From Thermoplasmata archaeon (lineage in GTDB: Archaea; Thermoplasmatota; Thermoplasmata; UBA184), in NCBI GenBank assembly GCA_030042855.1, contig JASHYU010000047.1, forward strand, positions 1-7,907: a stretch of 7,907 nucleotides of DNA, in the 5' to 3' direction. The position numbers were made by a program, and so were the translations under genes. Within the stretch, counting starts at the first letter, position 1. Each line of letters starts with the position of its first letter. The notes under the pieces are model-generated. The model did not search any database and was not told the origin of the DNA. It was given only the letters and a program-made list of their open reading frames with translations. Below are positions 1-6,022 of the stretch, piece by piece.

Positions 1-2
1 CC

Positions 3-1244
3 GCGCTCACCTCCGGCCAGGGGGCGTCGTTCCGAGCCGTGCGCGCGGCCCACCGGGCGCGCGCGGGGGGCGTGTTCCTCGACGTCGACGTGCGACCCCT
101 GCCCCGTTCCGGGGCGTCCCCGGAGCGCGTGTTGCTGATGGTGCGCGACGTCACCGACCGCGTGGAGGAGGAGGCCCGGGCGCGTCTGTTCTACGCCTCG
201 TTCCAGAGCTCGACCAACGCGATCCAGCTCACCGACGCGCGCGGGGTGATGATCGACGTCAATCCCGCCTTCGAGCGGATCTACGGCTACTCGCGCGAGG
301 AGTGCGTGGGGAAGCGGCCGAACCTCGTGCGCAGCCGGTACACCCCGCGGGAGCTGTACGAGCAGATGTGGGCGGACCTCACGGACCCCGCCCGGGGCTA
401 CTGGTCCGGGGAGGTCTTGAACCGGGACCGTAAGGGCGTGGAACGCCCGGTGCTCCTCAGCATCACCGCGATCCGGGACGTCCGGGGCGAGATCACGCAT
501 TACGTCGGCGTCGCGGTGGACCGCTCCGAGCAGCGGAACTGGGAGATGCGGGTCGCGCACTCCGACCGCCTCGCGTCGGTCGGTCAGCTGGCCGCGGGGG
601 TGGCCCACGAGATCAACACGCCCCTCGCGAACGTGATGCTGATCGCCGAGAGCCTGCGACGACGCACCCAGGACCCCGAGATCCAGGGTCGGCTCGACAC
701 GCTGAGCCAGCAGGTCGAGGCCGCCGCGCGCATCGTGCGGAGTCTCCTCGACTTCGCGCGGCGGGAGGAGCCCCGCATCGCCGACGTGGACCTGGTCGCC
801 GTCGCGCGCGAGTCGGTGGGCTTCGTCCGGGGCAAGCAGTCCCCGGACGTCGAGATCGAAGAGGTCTATCCGCCCGGGGGCGCCACCGTGGCCGGCGACC
901 GCGGACAGCTCGTGCAGGTCGTGACCAATCTCCTCAACAACGCCTACGATGCGATGGGAGGGAGGGGCAAGGTCCGCGTCGAGATCCGCGCGTGGGGGCG
1001 CGTCGCCGAGCTCGAGGTGACCGATCACGGGCCGGGGATCTCCCCCGAGGCGCTCGGTCACGTGTTCGAGCCGTTCTTCACGACGAAGCCCGAGGGGCAG
1101 GGCACCGGGCTCGGGCTCGCCGTCTGCCACGGGATCGTCCAGTCCCATCACGGCTCGATCGTCGCGCGGAACCTGCCCGGTTCGGGGGCGAGCTTCCTCG
1201 TCCGCCTGCCCCTGCGCGAGCCGGCCGCTCGCCCCGCGGCCTGA
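3..1244 (+). CDS. PAS-domain sensor histidine kinase, 5'-truncated by the window edge
   Basis: The frame is open from base 3 with no stop, so the GTG at 39 is internal and the true start lies outside the window; 413 residues are visible. In order: the end of one PAS domain (about 1-52), a full PAS domain (about 57-175, with DVNPAFERIYGYSREE and the pattern W-x-G-x3-N-R), a HisKA dimerisation domain with H-box GVAHEINTPLAN (phospho-acceptor His near 202), and an ATPase domain with N-box NLLNNAYDA, G1-box DHGPGIS (Asp near 341), F-box FEPFFTTK and G2-box GTGLGLA. All catalytic boxes are intact, so an active autokinase is expected. No membrane segment is visible in this part; the missing N-terminus could hold one. 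The EINTPL H-box with an N/G1/F/G2 ATPase is the NtrB-like type common in bacteria and found in many archaea. The probable partner is the response regulator at 2431-3519 (inference from proximity and from its NtrC-like receiver). Confidence 0.95.
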   Translation, partial: ALTSGQGASFRAVRAAHRARAGGVFLDVDVRPLPRSGASPERVLLMVRDVTDRVEEEARARLFYASFQSSTNAIQLTDARGVMIDVNPAFERIYGYSREECVGKRPNLVRSRYTPRELYEQMWADLTDPARGYWSGEVLNRDRKGVERPVLLSITAIRDVRGEITHYVGVAVDRSEQRNWEMRVAHSDRLASVGQLAAGVAHEINTPLANVMLIAESLRRRTQDPEIQGRLDTLSQQVEAAARIVRSLLDFARREEPRIADVDLVAVARESVGFVRGKQSPDVEIEEVYPPGGATVAGDRGQLVQVVTNLLNNAYDAMGGRGKVRVEIRAWGRVAELEVTDHGPGISPEALGHVFEPFFTTKPEGQGTGLGLAVCHGIVQSHHGSIVARNLPGSGASFLVRLPLREPAARPAA

Positions 1245-1252
1245 GCGCGTCC

Positions 1253-1292
1253 GACCCGGTCGCCCCGGCGCGCCGGGGCGCGCGGCCGGGTC
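1253..1292. terminator. G+C hairpin after the kinase gene
   Basis: A perfect 16-bp palindrome, CCCCGGCGCGCCGGGG (1263-1278), is nested inside outer arms GACCCGG (1253-1259) and CCGGGTC (1286-1292). It begins 8 nt after the kinase stop. No T-run follows, so it is not a classic intrinsic terminator. It could reduce read-through or protect a 3' end, or it could be a protein-binding palindrome. Confidence 0.4.
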
Positions 1293-1313
1293 AACTCGAC
1301 TTGATGGACCGTG

Positions 1314-1321
1314 GATATACC
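1314..1321 (+). promoter_or_regulatory. TATA-box-like element GATATACC upstream of the small ORF and DUF981-like gene
   Basis: GATATACC is a rare A+T-rich patch in this background. An archaeal start site would be expected near 1343, giving a leader of about 105 nt before the membrane-protein ATG at 1449. The same 8-mer lies in the promoter region of the gene at 6210. The box also argues against an in-frame GTG at 1311 as the start of the membrane protein, because that codon abuts the box. Confidence 0.5.
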
Positions 1322-1353
1322 CGGTCGACAGGTCGGCGCTCAAGGTGACGCCG

Positions 1354-1446
1354 ATGGACGCGACCGAGAGCTGCGAGAGAGCGCGACCCGACGAACAGGC
1401 CGGCCCGGTTCCGGCGATAGCAACCGGACGATCCGGGGAGGTCTGA
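1354..1446 (+). CDS. possible small upstream ORF (30 aa), coupled to the DUF981-like gene
   Basis: ATG at 1354 opens a 30-codon frame beginning MDATESCERARPDEQ and ending ATGRSGEV, with TGA at 1444-1446. AAGGTGA (1342-1348) lies 5 nt upstream of the ATG and matches the archaeal SD core AGGTGA. The stop codon falls between the SD and the ATG of the membrane protein, leaving 2 nt between stop and next start. This layout would suit a leader peptide or translational coupling. The peptide is hydrophilic, with no membrane segment and no recognisable domain. The predicted start site near 1343 would leave very little leader ahead of this SD, so the promoter may be placed slightly wrongly or the ORF may be fortuitous. 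Confidence 0.35.
   Translation: MDATESCERARPDEQAGPVPAIATGRSGEV
1435..1442 (+). promoter_or_regulatory. Shine-Dalgarno sequence fixing the start of the DUF981-like gene
   Basis: GGGGAGGT lies 6 nt upstream of ATG 1449. It is the strongest ribosome binding site in the window and supports this start over the longer in-frame alternative beginning at GTG 1311. Confidence 0.75.
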
Positions 1447-1448
1447 CG

Positions 1449-2258
1449 ATGGCGTTCTCGACCTTCATCGACAACCTCGCCTTGATCGAGGTCCTGATCG
1501 CGACGGTGGCGGTGCTGTTCGCCTACGCGGGCGTCCTCGTCTGGTACGGGATGCGGCAGAACGACCCGAAGGGGGTCCGGACCGTCCTCAAGGGCCTGTC
1601 GGTCCCGCTCGGGATGGTCGGGGTCGCCATCTTCGGATTGGCGCTCTGGGGAGAGATGACGTGGCCGTTCCTCGCCTCCGACGGGCTCGGCGGCTACAAC
1701 ATCTTCTTCTTCGACCCCCTGCTCCTGTTCGGAGTCGTCCTGATCTCCTACGCGATCTCCGCCCACCTCTCGCTCAAGATGCAGTACGTGGGGCTGATCG
1801 CCCTTCTCGCCGGCGCCGTGACGATCTTCTACGGATGGACCGGGTACACCGCCTCGCCGGCGTTCACGAAGGACCCGTTCGACACCCTCCTCCTCTACTG
1901 TGCGTACGGAGTGACGGGCATCGCCGCCTTCCCCGCGACGGTGCTGATCGACTACTACCTCAAGTGCGCGGACCTCGGCCGCCCCGTCTTCAGCCCGCTC
2001 CTCGGGCGCTCGACCCACCGGTCGGCCCGCGCGATCGGAACGGTCCGGGGGGCGCAGCCGGTCGTCCCGGCGGTCGCGACCGCCCCCGTCTCCGCGGACG
2101 AGCCCGCCTCGACCGCGACGTTCCGCTTCCCGATCTGGGCCCAGACGCTCGTGCTGCTCTTCCCGTTCTTCGCGGTCTGCGCGGCCATCGCGGCGCTCTG
2201 GTACTTCGACATCACGCTGCCCGGCCACCTCGGCGCGGGCGCGGCAGGAGCCCCGTAA
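1449..2258 (+). CDS. DUF981-like polytopic membrane protein
   Basis: A 269-residue integral membrane protein. Hydrophobic segments are at about 10-34, 49-69, 88-106, 112-131, 145-166 and 230-252, giving about six TM helices. A polar, Pro/Ala-rich stretch (about 172-226) separates TM5 from TM6. Recognisable stretches are FIDNLALIEVLIA at the N-terminus, NIFFFDPLLLFGVVLISYAISA in TM3 (given here as two pieces: NIFFFDPLLL and FGVVLISYAISA) and a Tyr/Trp-rich FYGWTGY after TM4. The overall pattern resembles archaeal DUF981 proteins; this was assigned from memory and not searched. No enzymatic motif is visible and the function is unknown. The start is ATG 1449 because of its SD. The gene lies between a histidine kinase and a response regulator, so it could be a membrane partner or target of that system (inference). 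It ends 25 nt before a strong hairpin. Confidence 0.85.
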   Translation: MAFSTFIDNLALIEVLIATVAVLFAYAGVLVWYGMRQNDPKGVRTVLKGLSVPLGMVGVAIFGLALWGEMTWPFLASDGLGGYNIFFFDPLLLFGVVLISYAISAHLSLKMQYVGLIALLAGAVTIFYGWTGYTASPAFTKDPFDTLLLYCAYGVTGIAAFPATVLIDYYLKCADLGRPVFSPLLGRSTHRSARAIGTVRGAQPVVPAVATAPVSADEPASTATFRFPIWAQTLVLLFPFFAVCAAIAALWYFDITLPGHLGAGAAGAP

Positions 2259-2283
2259 TCGGCCCGTCAAGCCGGCATCGCGA

Positions 2284-2310
2284 GGCCCCTCCCGCCCGAC
2301 GGGAGGGGCC
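2284..2310 (+). terminator. strong hairpin after the DUF981-like gene
   Basis: A perfect 11-bp stem, GGCCCCTCCCG (2284-2294) with CGGGAGGGGCC (2300-2310), has a 5-nt loop. It lies 25 nt after the TAA. The following bases (GAACCTCTTCGTTGG) are only mildly T-rich. It probably ends the membrane-protein transcript and separates it from the regulator gene. Confidence 0.6.
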
Positions 2311-2352
2311 GAACCTCTTCGTTGGTCGGGGTTGCAAGCGGACCCCTAGCTC

Positions 2353-2389
2353 CCGCCGGTCGAGAGCCCCGGGGCGCTCCGCCCGGCGG
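2353..2389. repeat. imperfect inverted repeat just upstream of the response regulator promoter
   Basis: Arms CCGCCGG (2353-2359) and CCGGCGG (2383-2389) enclose a second short inverted pair, GAGC (2364-2367) and GCTC (2376-2379). The element ends about 9 nt before the TATA-like box, where an activator or autoregulatory site could lie. In sequence this G+C-rich, chance palindromes are common. Confidence 0.25.
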
Positions 2390-2397
2390 CTCCGCGC

Positions 2398-2406
2398 AAA
2401 ACCTAT
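2398..2406 (+). promoter_or_regulatory. TATA-like box AAAACCTAT of the response regulator gene
   Basis: AAAACCTAT is the only A+T-rich patch in the 100 nt before the GTG start at 2431. Its centre is about 29 nt upstream of the GTG. With usual archaeal spacing, transcription would begin at or within a few bases of the start codon, and no SD is present, which suggests a leaderless mRNA. Confidence 0.5.
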
Positions 2407-2430
2407 CCCCGAGCCCGCGCCTGCCCCGGC

Positions 2431-3519
2431 GTGCGCATCCTCGTCGTGGACGACGACGCGGTCTTTCGCGAAGAGTTCGCGGAGCTGCTCCGGGACGACG
2501 GGCACCAGGTCGCGGTGGCGCCGTCGGCGATGAAGGCGATCGAATGGCTCGAGCGCGAGGAGGCGGACGTCGTCCTGACCGACCTCCGCATGCCCCGCCA
2601 GAGCGGTCTCGAGCTCCTGCGCGAGGTCCGGGCCCGCTGGCCCCGGACGCTCGTCGTGATGATCACCGGCTTCGCGACGATCGACACGGCGCTCGAGGCG
2701 ATGCACGCCGGGGCGTTCGACTACCTCCGGAAGCCGTTCCGCATCGAGCAGGTCCGCGAAGCGCTCCGGCTCGTCGCCCAGGAGCGGGAGTACGAGGCCC
2801 CGCGGGAGGTGCAGCGCGACCCGTGGCGGGAAGCTCGGGAGATCGCAAGCCGCGGCGAGCACGAGGTCCTCTATTTCGGGGACCCGCCGTCCAAGCCCCC
2901 GGCGCGGGTCGAGGTGGTGTCGCTCGACACCACGGACCCGTCCGGGCTCGTGGGCCGGGCCGAGTCGTTCCTCACCGACCACCCGCGCGGGGCGGTCGTA
3001 GTCTCGGGGATCGAGCGGATGCTCGAGCGTCACCGCCTCGAGGACATCGTGGCGATGCTCGATCGGCTCCGTTCGCTCCTCGAGGGCCACGGGCCGCTCC
3101 GGGTCGGGTTCGACCCGTCCCGCGTGAGCCCGGCCCAGGCGGCCGCCGTGGGGGCCGCGGTCGCGGCGGACGAGACGCACACCGCGTTGGAAGCGCTCGC
3201 GAACCCGATCCGTCGCAAGATCCTCGAGCGGGCGGCGGACGGTCCCGCGTCGTTCGGCGAGGCGATGACCGCGGCCGGGCTCGACGATTCGCCCAAGCTC
3301 TCCTTCCACCTCCGCAAGCTGGTCGACGCGGGGCTCCTCGTCCACGAGGAGGAGCTCTACCGGCTCACGTCGCGCGGAAAGGCCGCCGTCCGACTGCTGG
3401 TCGCCGCGACGTTCCTCCCGCCGCTCGGAACCGAGGGGAACGTCGCCTTCGCGGATGCGCCCAACCGCCCACCCGGCGGGACCCCTTCCGGGGCGAAGGG
3501 ACGCTCGCGAGCCGAGTAG
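2431..3519 (+). CDS. response regulator: receiver + DUF835-like + ArsR-type winged helix
   Basis: A 362-residue protein starting MRILVVDDDA, so GTG 2431 sits exactly at the first strand of a receiver domain. The receiver (about 1-118) is NtrC-like: acidic pocket D7-D9, phospho-acceptor D51 in VVLTDLRMP, T79 in MITGFAT and K101 in LRKPF. Residues about 140-245 resemble the archaeal DUF835 domain, with GAVVVSGIERMLERH, a following helix and RVGFDPSRVSP. Residues about 248-325 form an ArsR-like winged helix: ALANPIRRKILE, then PKLSFHLRKLVDAGLL as recognition-helix region and YRLTSRGKAAV as wing and last helix. A Pro/Gly-rich tail follows (328-362). It lacks the AAA+ and Fis domains of true NtrC. 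It is expected to be a cytoplasmic, DNA-binding transcription regulator controlled by phosphorylation; the kinase at 3-1244 is the likely partner (inference). The stop faces a convergent gene 44 nt away. Confidence 0.92.
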   Translation: MRILVVDDDAVFREEFAELLRDDGHQVAVAPSAMKAIEWLEREEADVVLTDLRMPRQSGLELLREVRARWPRTLVVMITGFATIDTALEAMHAGAFDYLRKPFRIEQVREALRLVAQEREYEAPREVQRDPWREAREIASRGEHEVLYFGDPPSKPPARVEVVSLDTTDPSGLVGRAESFLTDHPRGAVVVSGIERMLERHRLEDIVAMLDRLRSLLEGHGPLRVGFDPSRVSPAQAAAVGAAVAADETHTALEALANPIRRKILERAADGPASFGEAMTAAGLDDSPKLSFHLRKLVDAGLLVHEEELYRLTSRGKAAVRLLVAATFLPPLGTEGNVAFADAPNRPPGGTPSGAKGRSRAE

Positions 3520-3538
3520 GCACGGCGGTCCCCGGCGC

Positions 3539-3561
3539 CGGACCTCGGCGCGGCCGGTCCG
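3539..3561. terminator. small inverted repeat between convergent genes
   Basis: Arms CGGACC (3539-3544) and GGTCCG (3556-3561) are separated by 11 nt and lie in the 44-nt gap between two facing stop codons. Its position suits a bidirectional terminator, but the stem is short and has no T-run on either strand. Confidence 0.25.
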
Positions 3562-3563
3562 AA

Positions 3564-4208
3564 CTACCACCACCGCCAGTCGGAAGCGCGAGGAGAGATA
3601 CCGAGAAGGACCCGAACGGAGGGTGGGGTCGGCTCGCCGTGCGCGAGGCGCGACACCAGTACGCTCGCCCGGGTCAGGCCCTCGGCCGGGACGTACGGCC
3701 CATCCTTCCGCTCCGCGATCAGGATCGGACGACCGCGGACCCGCGTCGGATCGTAGACCGAGCGCAGGAAGCGGTAGACGAGATGGTTCGGGAGCCCGGG
3801 GGTCTCGCGACCCGCATCGAGGGCGGCCACGAGTTCCTCGAGCCGTCGCGAGGGGGCGAGGGGGACGAGGCTGATCGTGAGTTTGGGGATCCGCACCTCC
3901 CCCAGCTCGGCGACCGGAAGCTCGGCGTACCACCAGCCCGTGCCGGAGTCCAGCAGCGGGTCGAGGTAGTCCTTCCGCAGTCGTCGGTACGCGAGGCCCA
4001 GGGCCTCCCAGTCCGATGGGTCCAGCGCCCCGCGCTCGCCGTGGGCGAGGATCGACTGCTGCCGCTCGTCGAGCCCGTGTTCGAGCCGATCCGCGTGTCG
4101 GGGGCTGCCCGCGGGAACGTCGATCTCGGCCCGGAGCCACTCCCAGTAGAGGTCGCGCTCCGAGGCCGGAACGACTCTCGTTGCCGGCAATTTCGACCCG
4201 ACCCCCAC
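3564..4208 (-). CDS. unrecognised protein, possible ParB/sulfiredoxin-like C-terminal region
   Basis: With GTG 4208 as start, 214 residues beginning with GVGSKLPATRVVP. The frame also extends to a TTG at 4265, but that lies inside the promoter-like palindrome at 4265-4275 and adds a Gly/Pro/Ala-rich lead, so a later start is preferred; TTG 4190 is another option and no clear SD decides. The N-terminal half is rich in charged residues and Trp/Tyr (DLYWEWLRAEIDVP, LGLAYRRLRKDYLDPLL), followed by a strand-rich part (GWWYAELPVAEL, VRIPKLTISLVPLA). Near the C-terminus, RPILIAERKDGPYVPAEG then LTRASVLVSRLAHGE loosely recalls ParB/sulfiredoxin-like folds, where a strand pair leads into G-x-x-R and a helix. 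That is a weak hint only. The protein is soluble, with no signal or TM segment. It is probably a real gene: the composition is protein-like in this frame, and it is arranged divergently from the Nudix-like gene. Confidence 0.7.
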   Translation of the reverse strand: MGVGSKLPATRVVPASERDLYWEWLRAEIDVPAGSPRHADRLEHGLDERQQSILAHGERGALDPSDWEALGLAYRRLRKDYLDPLLDSGTGWWYAELPVAELGEVRIPKLTISLVPLAPSRRLEELVAALDAGRETPGLPNHLVYRFLRSVYDPTRVRGRPILIAERKDGPYVPAEGLTRASVLVSRLAHGEPTPPSVRVLLGISPRASDWRWW

Positions 4209-4264
4209 AACCGGCCCGGGGCATGAACCCCCGGCGCCCGCCGGCCGAGCGACGCCCGGCGCCA

Positions 4265-4275
4265 ACCCTAAGGGT
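4265..4275. promoter_or_regulatory. palindromic promoter element ACCCTAAGGGT between divergent genes
   Basis: ACCCT-A-AGGGT is a perfect odd-centred palindrome. Its centre is 25 nt upstream of ATG 4295 on the + strand, the spacing expected for a TATA box of a leaderless transcript. On the minus strand the same box would place a start near 4244, about 36 nt before GTG 4208. It may act as a shared TATA-type box, as an operator, or as both. Confidence 0.45.
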
Positions 4276-4294
4276 CGACGCGACCTCGCCGGCC

Positions 4295-4858
4295 ATGCGG
4301 CCGGACCCGATCCCCCGGCGCTTCGCCCGGTACCGTCCCACCGAGCGATATATCCAGGGACGTCAGGCGTGGGCGGTCCCCGAAGGAGGGCTCTGCCTCA
4401 ACGCGTTCGTGATCGTGACGCCCGAGGGCGAGCGCGACGCGGTCCTCCTCGGGCGGCCCGACCCGGCCGCGCCCTGGGCGTCGCTCGCGGCCCTCTCGTC
4501 CGTCCATCTGCAGGACGTGGGCGCGCGGTGGATCCTGCCGGCGTCGCACCTCCTCGAGTTCGAATCGCCCACCGACGCCGCTCGGCGCATTCTCGACCAG
4601 CAGCTCGGGCTCGCCGGGTCGGAGCCCTCCGGCCCGGAGGTGTTCTCCGAGACGTACCCCTCGGTGATCGACGCGGGTTCGGTGCCCCACTGGGATGTCC
4701 ACTTCGTCTTCCGGGCGGAGTGGCCGGCGGACCGTCGCGTGGCGGCGCCTCCCTTTCGCGAGCTCGCGATGCGCCGAGCGCTCGAAACCTCCCGGAGCGA
4801 GATCGCGCGGGGTCACGGGGACGTTCTCGCGCTCGCCGGGTACCGGCTCCGAGACTAG
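4295..4858 (+). CDS. Nudix-fold protein with a degenerate catalytic box
   Basis: A 187-residue soluble protein. Residues 79-106 align with a Nudix box: W-I-LP at 79-82, conserved E90 of the G-x5-E part, SPTDAA, conserved R98 and GL at 105-106. Three positions that bind the catalytic metal in MutT-type enzymes have changed: REUxEE reads R98-I99-L-D-Q102-Q103, and the GG before the box is A83-S84. Strands on both sides (LCLNAFVIVTPEG at 33-45; HWDVHFVFRAEWP at 132-144) fit the Nudix fold. Classical diphosphate hydrolysis is therefore unlikely; ligand sensing or another chemistry is possible (inference). The start is ATG 4295, 25 nt downstream of the promoter palindrome and without an SD, suggesting a leaderless mRNA. 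It is divergent from the unrecognised gene ending at 3564, and converges with the MDR gene. Confidence 0.8.
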   Translation: MRPDPIPRRFARYRPTERYIQGRQAWAVPEGGLCLNAFVIVTPEGERDAVLLGRPDPAAPWASLAALSSVHLQDVGARWILPASHLLEFESPTDAARRILDQQLGLAGSEPSGPEVFSETYPSVIDAGSVPHWDVHFVFRAEWPADRRVAAPPFRELAMRRALETSRSEIARGHGDVLALAGYRLRD

Positions 4859-4951
4859 CCCGTCGTGGGGCGGGTCGAACCGGATCCTCCGCGACCTACG
4901 CCGTTTTCCCGATCCGCCGACGGGGAGCACCGGAACCCTCCGCGGCCGCTT

Positions 4952-4971
4952 CCCGAGCCCGAGGGCTCGGG
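4952..4971. terminator. hairpin between the convergent Nudix-like and MDR genes
   Basis: A perfect 9-bp inverted repeat, CCCGAGCCC (4952-4960) and GGGCTCGGG (4963-4971), is separated by 2 nt, giving 8 bp with a 4-nt loop when folded. It is extended by outer arms CTCCGC (4938-4943) and GCGGAG (4971-4976) across an internal loop. It sits in the middle of the 183-nt gap between facing stop codons and probably serves as a terminator in both directions. The 10-mer GGAGCACCGG is repeated directly on either side (4924-4933 and 4973-4982). Nothing else was recognised in this gap. Confidence 0.5.
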
Positions 4972-5041
4972 CGGAGCACCGGCCGATCTTGGCGGGGGGG
5001 ACCGACCCGCGGTCTCCCGGTAGGACCCGCCCACGGCGCCG

Positions 5042-6007
5042 TCAGGGGATCGAGAACACCCGCCGGTGGTCTTCGCCCGTCGAACCCCAGTGCTGGGCGA
5101 CCTCGGAGATCGGACGCACCTCGGTCTCGAGCCGGAACCGAGCCGAGACGGTTGCCGCGAACATGGCCCCCAACGACTCCGAGATCTCCTCCAGCGTCGA
5201 ACTCCCGATCCCGCTGCCCAGGATCTCGAGCCCCGAACTCCGCAGGAGCGCCGACTCGAGCGGAACCGAAGGGCCGGCGATGGCTCCGATCTGCACGTAC
5301 CGGATGAGCTTCGGCCCTCGGGGCGCGCCGGGGCCGCCCAGCCCCGCGAGGAGGGCGAGGGCGGTGGGACCAAAGATGTAGTCCAGGACGACGCCGACGG
5401 CGAACTCCCGGGCGACCTCCCGGACCTCCGCCCGGAACGCGTCGGCCGGCTGGTCGAGGCCGATCACGCGATCGGCCCCGATCGCCCGAAGCGTGGCGAG
5501 CCTCGCCGGATCCCGTCCGGTCGCGATGACCGCCCGCGCCCCCAAGTGCTTCGCGATCTGGACGGCCAGGTGACCGGAGGCGCCCGTCGCCCCGTGGACG
5601 AGGACCGACTCACCCGGGCGAATGGGCGCCCGGTGGGTCAACGGGTTCCACGACGAGAGCCCCGGGATGGCCACCGCCGCCGCCAACGTGTCCGGGAGCT
5701 CGGGGGGGATCGGCACCAGCTGACGCGTGGGGACCGGGGCGCGTTCGGCCAGGGTCCCGAAGGGGGCGCGGGGGTTCCCCGCGTACACGGTCCGTCCGTC
5801 CGGAGCCCGACCGATGCCGTCGACCCCGGCGACGAACGGCACCGGCGTGTCGGCGCTATAGTGCGCGCCGCCCGCGCGCGACAGCGTCAGCGGATTGATC
5901 GCCGAGGCGGTCATGGTCACGATCGTCTCCCCCGGTCCCGGCTCCGGGTCCGGGAACTCCCCGTAGAGCGGCGGCTTCCCCAGTTCTCGTACCACCGCCG
6001 CGCGCAT
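5042..6007 (-). CDS. zinc-independent MDR oxidoreductase (quinone oxidoreductase-like)
   Basis: A 321-residue protein, the usual length for NADPH:quinone oxidoreductase-like medium-chain dehydrogenases. The N-terminal GroES-like part (about 1-115) has the typical opening MRAAVVRELGKPPLYGEFPDP and SAINPLTLSRAG, with GVDGIG at 61-66. The Rossmann part (about 130-260) has VLVHGATGASGHLAVQIAKH, with the nucleotide loop G139-x-x-G-x-x-G145, then ATGRDPARLATLRAIGADRVI; R165 could contact an NADPH phosphate. The Cys/His ligands of zinc alcohol dehydrogenases are absent. The substrate, probably a quinone or an activated alkene or carbonyl compound, cannot be read from sequence. The C-terminus SEVAQHWGSTGEDHRRVFSI is a normal family ending. 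The start is ATG 6007; a putative TATA box and an operator-like palindrome lie just upstream. It diverges from the membrane glycosyltransferase-like gene. Confidence 0.92.
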   Translation of the reverse strand: MRAAVVRELGKPPLYGEFPDPEPGPGETIVTMTASAINPLTLSRAGGAHYSADTPVPFVAGVDGIGRAPDGRTVYAGNPRAPFGTLAERAPVPTRQLVPIPPELPDTLAAAVAIPGLSSWNPLTHRAPIRPGESVLVHGATGASGHLAVQIAKHLGARAVIATGRDPARLATLRAIGADRVIGLDQPADAFRAEVREVAREFAVGVVLDYIFGPTALALLAGLGGPGAPRGPKLIRYVQIGAIAGPSVPLESALLRSSGLEILGSGIGSSTLEEISESLGAMFAATVSARFRLETEVRPISEVAQHWGSTGEDHRRVFSIP

Positions 6008-6022
6008 GCGAATCCGGCGCGG

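Noticed and set aside
1311..1448. Extending the DUF981-like gene upstream to GTG 1311.
   Set aside because: The extension overlaps the TATA-like box, is hydrophilic and lacks an SD, while ATG 1449 has a strong SD and begins directly before the first membrane helix.
4209..4265. TTG 4265 as the start of the minus-strand unrecognised gene.
   Set aside because: It lies within the promoter palindrome and adds Gly/Pro/Ala-rich sequence. A start at GTG 4208 or slightly later is more plausible, though not proven.
4016..4294. Extending the Nudix-like gene upstream to the first start codon in frame at 4016.
   Set aside because: This stretch is antisense to the minus-strand gene, reads as Arg/Pro-rich junk and spans the promoter-like palindrome. 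ATG 4295 fits leaderless spacing.
2212..4341. A 709-codon open frame on the minus strand, and a 634-codon open frame at 2322-4226 on the plus strand.
   Set aside because: Both overlap the clear response regulator gene and consist of Arg/Pro/Gly/Ala-rich translation with no domain. At about 70% G+C, long antisense and out-of-frame ORFs arise by chance.
4344..4356. GATATATCC inside the Nudix-like gene as an internal promoter.
   Set aside because: It lies within the coding sequence (residues around RYIQG), and no gene starts at a suitable distance downstream on either strand.
4865..5034. Near-matching inverted 11-12-mers (GTGGGGCGGGTC and GACCCGCCCAC) at the ends of the gap between the Nudix-like and MDR genes, suggesting a small mobile element.
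   Set aside because: The arms differ by one base, no target-site duplication is seen, and such G+C-only repeats are expected by chance here.
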